Shown here: positions 25,301-36,703 of the stretch, one piece after another
Position numbering within the stretch: position 1 is the stretch's first letter
How the letters are laid out: every line of letters begins with the position of its first letter
Assembly (NCBI GenBank): GCA_030490835.1
Contig: CM059974.1
Location: forward strand, 503,501-567,500
DNA from: Annona cherimola
Lineage: Eukaryota; Streptophyta; Magnoliopsida; Magnoliales; Annonaceae
Length of the DNA stretch: 64,000 nucleotides
Reading direction: 5' to 3'
Translations under genes and position numbers: made by a program
Notes under the pieces: generated by a model
Told to the model about the DNA's origin: nothing
Databases searched by the model: none
Seen by the model: the letters and a program-made list of their open reading frames with translations, nothing else

Positions 25301-27123
25301 GACGATCAATAATCGTTCTTGGAAATGAGAGGGTGGTGGGATGAATTTTGTTGCTGCTGAAATAGAGCTATGGATCTGGTGGTGCACGGTGGCCAGGCTT
25401 GAGGGATGTTGTTTGATCAGGCAAGCATGGCCAATTATCCTTCGAAAGGTGATGGAGCACTAAAACGGTGCTCTAGTGGAGTATATGCATCACCAAGGGC
25501 AATTTTATTATTTTCAAAAAATTTAACAACATTATCTAATGGAACCTAATGAGGTTGTCATATTTGGAATTATGCGTAAAATTTGTGGTCAGCTATGCTA
25601 TTTTTGTAATTGTGTTTTCGTATCTATAAATAGAGTCATGATAAAGTGCACCCCAATGCAAAAATCCATTTTTTATATTTTTTTTAATATTTTTTAATAC
25701 AATTGTTAACCTAGGTCTATTTAACATGTGCATCAATTTTTACCATTTTTGGGCACTTTTAAATTTTTTAAAAAAAAGCAATTGATTTTTTTTAAAAAAT
25801 TTAGAAGTGTCCAAAAATGGTAAAAATTGATACAAATTTTAAATACACCTAGGTTAACAGTTGTATTAAAAAAATTTTAAAAATAGGTGAAATGCGCCTG
25901 GGTGCACCGAGGCTGAATGCACCTGGGTGCATTCAGTTAGACGCCCTATAAATATAGGTAAACGTTGTGGTTATACTTGGAATTAACCTTTTTTTTTATT
26001 AATTCTTCCCAAACATCTTGGACAAAGCACATCTAATACTGATTTATTGGCTAACTGAAGCAAGAATGATATGTTAGAAAACCTTTAAGGCTTGTTTCAT
26101 TTATTGCTTGCACCTTTGTGTTCTCCAATCAGCTTATTTTTAATGCATTCAGTTCGTGTTATCTTATCCAGTTTTGATGGAGACTGCTGCTCCTAAAATT
26201 TCTGTATCCAGTGATTGATTTATTTAGCTGCTTTTAATGGATAATTTAGGAAAAGTCGAGTGTGGGAGATAGGCACTCAGGCCCGGCAACTTGTATAGAT
26301 CCTTCTTTTTTAGATAAAACTATGCCTATGAATTATGAAATGCCTGCAATAGTAGTTTTAGCCTGAGCTCTGGTTTTGGAGCTAAACTGTTGAATTGTTC
26401 TGTGTGCCAAGCCTGGCCTGGTCCTGGCATTGCTGCTTTTTTACCCCAGTTCATAGGACTACACCTCGTTTTTTGGGTCCCAATGATAATCTGGACAAAG
26501 CTTACAGACACCAAAAAATGTTTTTTTTACCATTGTCCAGTGGCTTCCAGTTGTATCAAGCTCAAGGAATCTTTGAAAATGCATTTTTTTTCTGTTTGGA
26601 TGCAATCTTGTTCATCGCCGACTCTCTTGCTTTAACTGTTCTTTGCTATCTAAACTGATGCCATCACTCTTTTGTTCTAAACAGTGTTTAACCAGAAGAC
26701 ATTATACAATGCTTACAAAAAGCGTACCAAGAACATAGACATTGACGTTGATGAATATAGTCGGCTCAAAGAGGCTGACCCAGAGTTCTATCGTGAAGCT
26801 TCCAGCCTTCAGTATGGGAAGGTAACTGTGATTTCAGAAACCTTAGTTGCATTAGGCTTTGACATGAACTCCTGTTGACAGTTTTCTTTGAGCAGGCACG
26901 AAAGATCTCTGAGGATAAAGTAGAGAAAATGGTGCAAGAACTCAAAGACCAGGAAGAGAAACGGAAATCATTTAGTCGAAGACGTAGATTCCATGAAGAG
27001 AAGGATATCGATTCGATCAATGACAGGAATGAACACTTCAATAAGAAGATTGAGAGAGCCTTTGGCAAATACACATTGGAGATCAAGAACAATCTTGAGC
27101 GAGGAACTGCTCTGCCAGACTAA
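22400..27123 (+). CDS. SYF2: Pre-mRNA-splicing factor SYF2
   Basis: Five coding exons, 22400-22526, 23612-23814, 23921-24161, 26685-26821 and 26896-27123, join in frame to 311 residues. SYF2 (p29/GCIP-interacting) is a small subunit of the Prp19/NineTeen complex and acts in the activated spliceosome in the nucleus. The acidic N-terminal half is poorly conserved. The C-terminal two thirds carry the SYF2 domain, including ARKISEDKVEKMVQELKDQE, the basic run KSFSRRRRFHEEKD and the end DRNEHFNKKIERAFGKYT. The first ATG is used; it opens MEETRAHPDC. The acceptor of exon 2 (TATTATTATAAAG) has a poor pyrimidine tract, so a few bases of uncertainty remain there. Intron 4 (24162-26684) is swollen by nested Mutator-like insertions. 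Confidence 0.93.
24920..25065. mobile_element. 146-bp Mutator-type MITE nested inside the larger element
   Basis: Terminal repeats GGAACCCGATCTTATGCTCC and, inverted, GGAACCCGATTGTATGCTCC. A perfect 9-bp duplication GGATTTGTG is at 24911-24919 and 25066-25074. The interior carries CCAAAAATGGTAAAAATT, shared with the element at 25633. Confidence 0.85.
25633..25945. mobile_element. Fold-back Mutator-type MITE inserted in the right arm of the larger element
   Basis: A long inverted repeat: CCTAGGT near 25711 pairs with ACCTAGGTTAAC near 25848, and TTTTTACCATTTTTGG pairs with CCAAAAATGGTAAAAA. Ends are rich in GTGCACCC/GGGTGCA. A 9-bp duplication CTATAAATA is at 25624-25632 and 25946-25954. The opposite arm of the host element has the uninterrupted sequence, which confirms the insertion point. 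Confidence 0.85.
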
Positions 27124-27789
27124 GCTTTTGGCAAACTTGTTGTAGCAAAAGGTAATCAATGTATACGTAACTGTTTGGATGTGCAAGTTATCTTTATAGA
27201 AAGATTTGCATTTTCAACTTCTAAACATCTTTGCTATGTAATAACAATGTTTGCATGAAGAACGATCACACTGATTTAGTATTATGCTGCGGTTGGATGA
27301 TTAGGTTGTGGTTGGCAAAGAAAAAGTATCTATAGGTTGTTAGGTCTGTGATTCCATGTTTGAATCCTGAATTTTCAACTGACATAGATGTAAGTTGGAC
27401 TGGGAAGAACAATTAAAGGCAAGTAGCAGAAGCTAGGAGTCTAGGAAGCATCAAGCAACCAAGAAAAGTGGATGCTGTTTTTGACTCCCTGACAAATTGG
27501 AAGAGACGTGAACTCGATAATTCATTGTCAAGTCTATACATGACTTGAGGATCTTGTTCTTTTGATAATTAACATATCTGATTCTGAACTGTCTTTGCTG
27601 CTGGCCTGCAACATGTCGATTCGTGGTGTTTGTATTATCCAAAATATAATCCAGACAACCCACCATCTCCCATTTTTGTATTTGCTGAAGAAACCCACAT
27701 TTTTAGTGCAATTTTACCATTATAGATTGATATGCATGAGACGTAATGATCGCGGGGTAAAGGAAATGAAGACAATATAAATGAGTAAT

Positions 27790-28180
27790 GACCCTCTTAC
27801 CCAAGACTAAGAGAATGACTTTCTAGCCTGCCCAAAGAAAACCTATTCTTTTATTTTTAAATTTTTTTTATAAAGTTGTTAATCTAAATGTGTTTAATTT
27901 TTAAGCTCAGTTTTACCATTTTTAAAATTATGTATATACTTTTGTTGGATTTTTGAACGTGGGTATTTTAGTTATTTTAATGGTAGAAGGACTAAATAAT
28001 TTGTTTTTTAAAAAATAAGTTAAATATTTTGTGCTTTAAAAATCCAAAGAAATGCACATTTATACAAATGATAAATCTTAGTTTACGGATTAAATATACT
28101 TGATTAACAGTTTTATAAAAAAAATTCTTATAAATGAAAAATAGGTTATCTTGCTTTACTTCTTAACCTGGGCTAAGTGG
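27790..28180. mobile_element. Fold-back element between SYF2 and the At2g23090-like gene
   Basis: Left arm blocks AACCTATTCTTTT, TATAAAGTTGTTAATC and TTTTACCATTTTTAAAA are mirrored on the right by AAAAATAGGTT, GATTAACAGTTTTATA and a diverged TACAAATGATAAATC. Same architecture as the element at 25633. No clean duplication was found, so the ends are approximate. Confidence 0.6.
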
Positions 28181-28571
28181 ATTATTATTCTAGAGGTAAG
28201 ATAATTGTACGAAATGACGTGAAAACTTAAGTAAGAGGCAAAAACTAAAAAGTGATTTTTTCCCCCTTTCCCCCAAAATGAGGTTGACAACTCAGCCTGA
28301 AGGCCATTACGATCATCTCTTTGATTGAATTCGGGTAGTGTTTAAAGGATTTTTTTTTTTTTCCATTTTAAAAATTTCTATTTGGTTTTTATCCCAATTC
28401 TTCATAGCCTTAATGGAGTACGCTGTACGCCAAACAGAAAAATACAGGTTAAACTACAATTTTATTGTTATTATTATTTTTGGAACATGGGAGAAAAACG
28501 AATTGAACTCATACTTTTTTACTCATACTTTTTTTCTTTGTTTCTTTTTGTTTTTCACGCGCATCTACTAA

Positions 28572-28852
28572 GGGTGTGTTTGGCAATTTGCAAAAGTTGT
28601 CAAGTTAAAACTTTTCAATCTAAAACTTTTCACTCTCCATAACTACTTTTTTTAAAATTATTTTTTACACATCTTTCTATACAACCACCTTACTTTTCAA
28701 TTATTTCTACACAACTACCAATACAACTAACTTATTTATTTTAAATTTATTTTTTTTACTCCTCATCATTACCCCTACAATATCACATCATTTGACAACT
28801 TTTATTCTTCAAAAGTTTTCATCAAAAGTTTTATTCATTATCAAACACACCA
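28572..28852 (-). mobile_element. Tourist-like MITE
   Basis: Ends GGGTGTGTTTGG and CAAACACACCA, flanked by TAA at 28569-28571 and 28853-28855. The interior matches the other copies in this window. Confidence 0.88.
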
Positions 28853-29135
28853 TAAATCTCAAAAATCAACACGGCCAGGATATGTGTGGTAAGGAAAAAA
28901 AAAATCAATTTGGTCTGATCGGGCGTTTTTAAAAAAAAAAAAAAAAAAATCGAATGGGCAGAAAGGCTCATATTTCTGGCACGTGTGGTTCGAGGTAATG
29001 TGGTGGCCCAGCTACAAAACGATAAGAAGCATGAGAAAAGCGCAGCAAAGCTGAGAATCCAAGACTAGAAAATAGTAATAAAATAATTGAAGGAATTTTC
29101 CTTTTTACCAGTCGTTGGTTCTTCGTCTTCCAGCA

Positions 29136-29141
29136 TATATA
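29136..29141 (+). promoter_or_regulatory. Possible TATA box of the At2g23090-like gene
   Basis: TATATA in GCATATATAGT, 53 bp upstream of the start codon, followed by a (GA)n leader at 29169-29192. It would give a short leader of about 25 bases. Confidence 0.4.
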
Positions 29142-29193
29142 GTCAGAAGAGAGGGGAAGGGGTGTGTGGAGAGAGAGAGAGAGAGAGAGAGAT

Positions 29194-32100
29194 ATGACTC
29201 GAGGAAAGCAGAAGATCGAAGCCCAAAGACGGAATGCAGAGAGGAATCAGAAACCCAAAGGATCGCAGCTGGAGGCGAGAGCTGTCGCCCTCAAAGTCAG
29301 TTGCCCCATCTGCAAGGTCTCCTTCTCTCTCTCTTTTTCTCTCTGTGTCTTTTCTCATCACCATCCTCCTCATGCCTCTTCCACTTACTATAACAATTCC
29401 ATCATATTTCTTCTTTACTACGGGTTTTGTTTTCATTTCTTAATTCACGACGAACAACAACAGGAACAAAGATGGATGGATGGATGGGTGGAAGGTCGAG
29501 AATACAAATAAACACCTTTCGATGTGCATATCTCATTTGGATCCGCATTTGACTACATGCTGAATCATCTTTCCACCACCTTTTTCTTGATTTCTTTTTT
29601 AAACTCATGGCGATTGCTCAATTTGGAACAGATTTTTTTTCTTGGAATGCGAAACTTCTAATTTCAATGTGCCGATGGTCGGATTCAACGATTCTCCAAT
29701 GCTTGGATTTGGTAGCATCTATGTACAGAAAAGTCGTTGGAGAAAGATAACAATCTGAAAAGCAGCTTGGTGTATAGTTGTGAGTTTATGGGTGTGCTTG
29801 ATTGGAGATAAAACTTTCTGATGAAAACTTTTTAGGATAGAAGTTGTCAAGTTGATAGAAAATAATGTAATATAATAGGGGTAATGATGAGGTGTAAAGA
29901 GAATAAAGTTAAAATAGATAGGTTAATTGTACGGGTAGGTGTGTGGAAATAATTAAAAAGTAGGGTTGTTTGTATAGAAAATGTAAAAAAATAATTAAAA
30001 AATAATGTAGTTATAGAGAGTGAAACAGTTTTAGATTGAAAAATCTTTGTTGACATTTTTTATGTTCAACCAAACACACCCTCAATTGCGGACACTTTTT
30101 GCAGTATTGGTAGGGCTGTGACTGTTAGTCTGGAATTAGTGGTAATTGAATCAAATAAATTTAGGTATTCTTGGAAAGGTGAAAATTATCTGCAATTGCT
30201 GGATAGACGGAAGCAATAGAGAACGGGGGTACAGTTAATCCCCATTCCAAAGTCATTGATTCGGAGTAGAAGCTTACATGCCTTATTTGTTCGGATGAAG
30301 CTAATAACCACCACCTTTTTGAACGGATTGTCTTACTGTACTAGAATAATTTCTCTTTTATTAACATGCGGCAGTGAGGCCTTCGAAACATTGAAGCTCA
30401 GGTATTGGTTGGTATAGGGCTCTTTCTCTCAATGCAGAGGGTGGGATTGGCATAAGAAATTGTGATTGTGTCTGCCACTTTTGCATTTGATTTCCATGGA
30501 AGAAAGTGGTGGCAACCATCAATTGCTGGAACATGCTTATTATGAGATGGGGGCGATGAATACAGGCCATGATTTGACATTCTTGCATGCCTGTTTTGTC
30601 AAAAGATGGTTTTGATTGATTTAATTCTCCCAACCAATTCCTTTCGATTGATGACAGAATTGTCTGCTATTTCCCCCCTTTTAAATGCTCTTTCCTTCCG
30701 GCATTAACTCATTTGGTTCTGGCAGCATGGAAAGTGGAGAATCAATCTTTCTAAAGTTATTTCTAGCTATAGCTTGTATTCCAAGTGATTTGATAGTAAT
30801 GTTTCATTCAGATGGTCTCTTGGGTCCATGGCAAGTTTGGAATCCAATCTGTTTATTTAACTAATAATCGAAAGCTTGTCTAAATTGGAGGCCTAGATGA
30901 ACTACAAAAGATGATGTAATTTCAAAAGGTGTATATTTGCTCTCAAATGAGGTGAATTATATGCCCACATAAGTCTTCAATTGATGTTTATAAAATAAAA
31001 AATAAAAATCTTCAATTGATTTATTTTTCAACTCTTTTCTAAACAATTGATATTAAGTATGCGAATAGATTGGCCTGGAGTTATACATATTTTAGATCTC
31101 AAATGGATTACTTGCATGGAACTTTCTGTGGGAACATTGTTGTACAATCATTTTCATCCTCATATTAAATTCAAAATTTTGTAGGGTCTAGGATGTACCC
31201 TCTTACATGAGGCCCCACATCAAGATGATAGCTTATTCCATCATATTATTAGATATATTTCAGACTTGCTGTATTTTTATCTCTGTGTATTTGGGTTGAT
31301 GAGCAGGTGATTGGATGGCTGAGTGCATGAGTGCATGTGCTAAAAGTTCAAAGTGATGGTGATATATGCACTCTTGAAGTGTGAAATAGGTCGTACAATT
31401 CTTTTATCAATTGACTCCAGAAACAAGTCAAGATTTTTTCCATAAAACAATTATACGAATAGCAGAAGAGCAGATTACGTAGAGTGGTTAGTACCTGTAA
31501 CACAACCTGCAGCCTTTTTTATAGGCATTGAACTATTTTTGTTAATGTAAATTTCTGGTGTTTACAATAACTAAAGATTAAAATATAAATTTGGAAGATC
31601 CAGAACCCACCACTAGTTGTAGGTAAACAAATAAATATTATATATGATGAACGATGTAGGTTTTATAAATCTACCGTCCAAAATCTCGAAGTGGAGCATT
31701 TTTGGATAGATGTATAGTGAACACATTTGTATGAAAGGTTTCCAACAGAAATACAAGAGTCATGTATATGAATGACTTGCCAGTGTAATGAACAGAGAAG
31801 ATGAAGAGATCTTGCAAAAATAGTTATTTCATTAGTTGAAATTGACCATGTTTTATTCCCATCTTATGGTTGTTATATGGTCATGATTTCTAATTAGATA
31901 TTTTATGGAAGGCAATATTTAAGTCAGGTTTATAAAACACAGACATTTGTGAAGGGAATGCGACCTAAAAGGTCCCTTACTAGAGTTGGCCGAGATGAGG
32001 AAAATGAAGTATTTACTATACATACAACTGTGTATTCTGGCCCATTTTCCTCCCATTTTAAATGTGTGATTTGCTTTTTAGCATCATTTTACTTGCTTAT

Positions 32101-32879
32101 GTCAGATGGACGCCTGTTTAGGCGCTCTCTTTTATTCACGTCCAAGTGCTCTTTTCAATATATATTTTTTTAAGAAGGATAAAAAAATGAATGGGGAATT
32201 TATGCGACCCCAAGCAAGATTCATCCTAAAAGGCAGGAGACCAACGAAAGACTTCAGCTATTGGCCGGCGGGGGGAATGGTATGCAATCTTATGCTGCAT
32301 TTAAATTTAATTAGCCAAGATAGTAAATCAGGATAAGATAAATATTAACGGAATAAAAATAAAATTTTCTACTCTCGATATTCATGTATTGATAATAAAA
32401 AATGGGAATAAGAAGAGAGAACTAATTTTCATGGCATCAAAATCACACATAAGTCAGTGATTTGGATATAGCTGTAAAATCCGACTGTAAGTTAGTTGCC
32501 TACCGTAGCAGGAAAGAGTTGCAATTCAGTACACATGGCTGGAAGTTCTCTGCAGATATATTTTCTGAGTGCAGTTGCGTCGCATGGATGACTACTGCTT
32601 TATAGTTTTGAGTGCACGAAGTTCTTTTCTGCAAGTACTTGCGTTCATGAATTCGTTCTGCGCATGAATAATTCCATTTATTGCAAGGCACTTTTTTTTT
32701 TTTCAAAAAAAAAAAAAAAAATCTATTTTTTAGACCATCAACAGGCGGTTGTATTGCATGCATCTTTGTTCTTCTAATTTTCATATGATTTGCAGGTGCA
32801 ACTGGCGAATCAGAATCAGCTGGTCGATCATTATGCCTCCAAACATCCAAAGGAGAAACCACCCTCAGACGCAGGTTGA
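29194..32879 (+). CDS. Small At2g23090-like C2H2 zinc-finger protein (4F5/SERF-type N-terminus)
   Basis: Two exons, 29194-29316 and 32796-32879, encode 68 residues; the family is usually about 70-80 long. The N-terminus is basic and polar (TRGKQKIEAQRRNAERNQKP), like the 4F5/SERF region. It is followed by a single zinc finger with Cys37, Cys40, His53 and His58 (CPIC, 12 residues, H, four residues, H). The 3.5-kb intron falls immediately after the second cysteine, so the finger exists only in spliced mRNA. The function is unknown in plants; the animal relatives include the zinc finger 706 type. The gene is too short to stand out by ORF length and was found by joining the two exons. A Tourist-like MITE sits in the intron at 29790. 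Confidence 0.85.
29790..30081 (+). mobile_element. Tourist-like MITE in the intron of the At2g23090-like gene
   Basis: Ends GGGTGTGCTTGATTGG and CCAAACACACCC, with interior landmarks GATGAAAACTTTTTAGG, GTTAAAATAGATAGGTTAATTG and TTTTAGATTGAAAAATC. The target duplication is not clear (TTA near the left, TCAA on the right). Confidence 0.8.
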
Positions 32880-34584
32880 TATTCTGCCATGAATGATCCA
32901 AACTCGCCAATTATGCCTCCAGAACCGAAAGAAATGTTGTTTTTATTTAACCCGATTACTGCATCTTGTGCTTCACTTTGTTAATGAGAGTTTGTTGAAG
33001 GATTTCTTTTCCCTGTGTTGCATTCAGAATCGAGAACATATAATTTATAGAGAGATTTGTCAAGCAAATAAATTAAAAGGGTGGCAGGGAAGAGAGGTAA
33101 CACCATATACGACCTTTTGCTTTTTCACACGTAAATCGAGGTGAATTTAGGCATCATGCCTAGAAGGGAAATATTGTAAATGGTTAAGATTTTTTTCTTA
33201 AAAAAAAAAATAATATAGAAAGTGAAAGGGTTGTTAGTTAAGTAAATTTTTTCAGTTGTATATTATTATTATCCTATGTATATATATATTTTTGATAGTT
33301 GTGCCTTGTAAATATTGGCCAGCTCCTCAATGAATTTCTGAACTGTGGTTAGACTTCTTTGTTCTGGTCTCTGTTTTCCCCCTCGACCAGAGTTTTTTTT
33401 TTTTTTTTTTTGGATGTATTGAGCAGTGTGTTGAATTATTACAGAAGTAAAATCAGTTATATGAACATGTTTTCGTTCTTTTCTGCATGCATTCACTGAG
33501 CACCGGGAAAGCATTCAGGTTTACGATTTACGTGAACAAATTTCAAATCGGACTTCTCGGGTTTGGTTCATCAGATTCAAGGTCTACAAAAGCAATCCTG
33601 AACTACTGATTTTTCTCAAATTTGGGGTTTACTTGGCCCAAGTTATGCCCCTAATGTTGGATAATACTGCTGCAAGTCCAATAACAAACTCTCATTCTCT
33701 ATCTATAGTTACATTGATAACATCATATCTGGCTTTTTGTAAGTACAAAACTCGAAACGTGGAACTCAATTTTTGCAACGAAAATTCTGCCTCCATCGCA
33801 AAAAATGGCGGTCTCCTGTCTATACCAGCAGCACAAAAATATATATATTTGCATTTTTTTTTCCATAGATGTGTAGAATTCACCTGGATTTTTTGTTTTC
33901 AACGGTCGAAAATGTAAAATTCAATATGAACATCAATCTAGGTGAGGCCAAATAAAAAATAGATATTTTTGAGCTGGAAATACTTCTATAAAGCCGGATT
34001 TCATAAAAGTGATTTTGTGAAATCCTTTTTATTTTTGAAATATTGATTCTTAATGAAAAATCTAATTCATTCTATTTGTTTAGTTATGAGACCAAGTTTC
34101 ATCTCAATCTAATATGCGGGTAGGTCACATTTGCTTAAAAAATAGATGCATCTATGTGTAAATTATAAAAAACACTTAAATCCATTTACATATGTATTAG
34201 AATATAACAATATTTTATAAAATCATACATCTACATATTATTGATATTTTAGATGATTTATATGTTGAAAAAACTACTTTAAAGTTGATGTTTAAATTTT
34301 ATCACATTGAGTTTACATATTTATGGGACTCATATACAGTAAAATTAAAAAAATAAAAAGATTTTCAGTATACTATAAATAATGCTAAATACAACGAATG
34401 GAGTGAATTTTATATGGACCGTTAAGATTTTTAAAATGGAAAGAATTTTAAATAAGCATCCCCGTTTTTGAGTTGACCCTTTGGAGGTTGGAGGAGCACC
34501 AGACTCCTCTTAAGCTCTAAGACGCGTAGAATGCAGATGTCCGCATCCTTTATAAGTCGAATCCTAGCCGTTCAGATCTCTTAT
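32880..34584. other. 3' region of the At2g23090-like gene and AT-rich intergenic DNA
   Basis: The first ~250 bp are probably 3' UTR (AATAAA near 33067). Beyond that I see AT-rich sequence with T and A runs (33390-33411) and no credible gene or element ends. Confidence 0.5.
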
Positions 34585-35789
34585 TGTTGACACCCCACCT
34601 TTGGGCCCAAAAATGGATAAAATGGAAAGGTCCCAAACCCAAACAAATTCAAGGCAAAAGGAGGTTCAAGCAAGCTAAGCAGGCCCTTCCAAACTCAACC
34701 CGCGGGAGCGAAGCTCCACCAAGCCTCGAAGCAGGCTTTTCAACAAACCGGATTCGGCCCACGAGAGCGAAGCTCCTACAGGTCACCTCAACGGGCTCCA
34801 CAAAGCAGCCAACTAAGCCTCAGAAGCAGGCTTCTCTACTACTTGGGCCTCTACAACGGCCCACCCAAAAGCCATGGGCTAAGCCAAGCTCTAGCCCACC
34901 AAGCCAAGCTTATGGACCAAGTCCAAAATCCTTCAAGTGGCCCAAGGCCCACGATTTCAACCCAAGCTCAAGTAGGTGGATTGAGTCCAAGCCAAAAGCC
35001 CATAATCCCAACTCAAGTCAAGGCTCATGGACCAAGTCCATGACCTCAAGAGAGCCCAAAGCCCACTCCTACATCTATAAAAGGAGGAGCTCCCCTCTCA
35101 TTCAAACACACTTGAAGAGAGGCATCCCAAGGGGAGGACGGGAGTCTGCAGCAACGCCCCGGCATCCCGACTTCCATGCTCTACGCGCTCCACGCTTCTC
35201 TTCCCATTTTTCTCTTTCCATCTCTCCCGTTCTCTTAAAGCCTTTTTATTTTCCCCCTTTACGCTGTGTAAACCGCCTCGGGTTGGCAGATTTCTCCATA
35301 TTTGCTTCAACTTGAAGGCCGGAACCCAGATTCTGTATTACTAGTGCCTTATTTCTTTAAATAGGGGCCGATCTCCCTTTAAAGATCGGTGGCGACTCCA
35401 TTTTCATTGTTTTCTTGTGTGCGTGTTTGAGCTAACGCCCCGGCAAGGTGGGTGCACGCGGATCCGCAGATTCCAGCATAGTACGCTGCCGTTATACTGC
35501 CGAATTTGTGACTTGACCCGTGTACGGAAGCCCTGTCTTAGCCGTCATGCCGCCAAAACCACGAGAAAACGCCTATATGCCCATTTTTCTAAAAAACGTG
35601 AGGCCTAACTCATTTTACCCCATGTGAATGCAGGAAATTCAAGCCCACGTCGCTTTTCAACATGATCCACATCTCTAAGGCCCGGGAAACGATTCCGAGC
35701 CCATCGTAGCGCTCCCGGCGGGTGCTATACTTGTGCAACTAAAGGAAAAGGTCGTCGGCCATCTCTTGATTGGCCTTTCGAAAATCCTT
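34585..35789 (+). mobile_element. Probable solo LTR or LTR fragment of a Ty3/Gypsy-type retrotransposon
   Basis: Begins TGTTGACACCCC after CTTAT. It is GC-richer than its surroundings and includes an AAGCCCA/AAGTCCA-rich repeated U3-like stretch, a TATA box at about 35074 (CTATAAAAGG), and an R/U5-like part with TAAACCGCCTCGGGTTGGCAG and GATCGGTGGCGACTCC, phrases common in plant Gypsy LTRs. A CTTAT at 35790-35794 may be the other half of a 5-bp duplication, but the right end does not finish in CA, so the boundary is uncertain. A 243-codon open frame inside it is LTR sequence, not a gene. Confidence 0.55.
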
Positions 35790-36703
35790 CTTATTTTATC
35801 AGTGCACAATGAGATTTTTCATCTACATAACTAGACATCTCTGCTAATTTTATTTGAATTATTAATAAAATCCGGCCCTCGCTCCATAAACAAAAGAATA
35901 GAAGGATTACAGGATCCCATAGCAAACAACACCTGTCCTCTCTCATTCCTTTGAACTGCCTTTCTACAAAAGATGGACATTTACAGTCTTCGTTCGCAAT
36001 ATCTCAACATTCCATCCAGCGACCAGCGGGGTTCAAAACCATTGCCTGCCGATCAGGGGGAAAAAAAAAAAGCCCGCCAAAATAACCAACGTGCAGCAGC
36101 ATCACGTCGCAACAAATGACAACTCTTTCACATCATTATAACTTCCTACGGTTCTGAAAATGGAAAGAGACAATGACAATCATTCTACTATAGTCTTACC
36201 ACTATAATCAGCATCACGTCGCACAGCAAATCTTGAAAAACACTATCATTTCAGGAGCACCCTTTTTGAGGTCCCAAAGATGCTAGCCTGTTACATCTTA
36301 AACAGAATCTCCAGAACAAATAAGGGCAGACGGACTTCACCATACATCCATGAGATTTGATTTCACTCGGGTAGGAACCACTCCAACATGACAGGGAACG
36401 TAGAACCAAATTTCACGCCTCTCATCTCTAGCAAGGATGATCAATTAGAGTGTCTCCACCCCCTATTGCAAAGGACAGAGAGCTGTCAAAAATTAGTCCA
36501 CATCTTGCCTCTGGATTTGAAAAAAAAAAAAATTGAACAGGAGGGGGTAAAAATCATTACAGCAGAACCCATAAACAAAGTGACAAACATATTTCTTCTA
36601 ACAAGATATTTCAGTATAGGAGTATAATTTTCTTCTTCATTTCCCCTTTGTTGTTTAAATTATACGTGATGCCCATCCTTTTCTCCATGGAGGTTCATGC
36701 TCC
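35790..36703. other. Intergenic region and probable 3' UTR of the trihelix gene
   Basis: No coding evidence. The right part, next to the stop codon at 36704, is likely 3' UTR of the minus-strand trihelix gene. Confidence 0.5.

Larger units (their letters stand above)
24226..25990. mobile_element. Non-autonomous Mutator-like element with ~165-bp terminal inverted repeats, in SYF2 intron 4
   Basis: The left arm (24226-24387) and right arm (25489-25990, excluding a later insertion) are inverted copies. They share TTAATTCCAA, ACCTATATTTATAG, GCATAG.TGAC, AATTC.AAATATGA and CCCTTGGTGA in order. The 9-bp TTTTTTTAT flanks it at 24217-24225 and 25991-25999, although this is low complexity. The 1.1-kb interior is less AT-rich and rich in GCTGCTG/CAGCAG, with no transposase. 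It could be captured host sequence (Pack-MULE-like), but I recognise no gene in it. Confidence 0.75.

Noticed and set aside
34584..35315. 243-codon Pro/Lys/Ser-rich open frame
   Set aside because: Lies inside the LTR-like block, contains its TATA box and short repeats, and resembles no protein.
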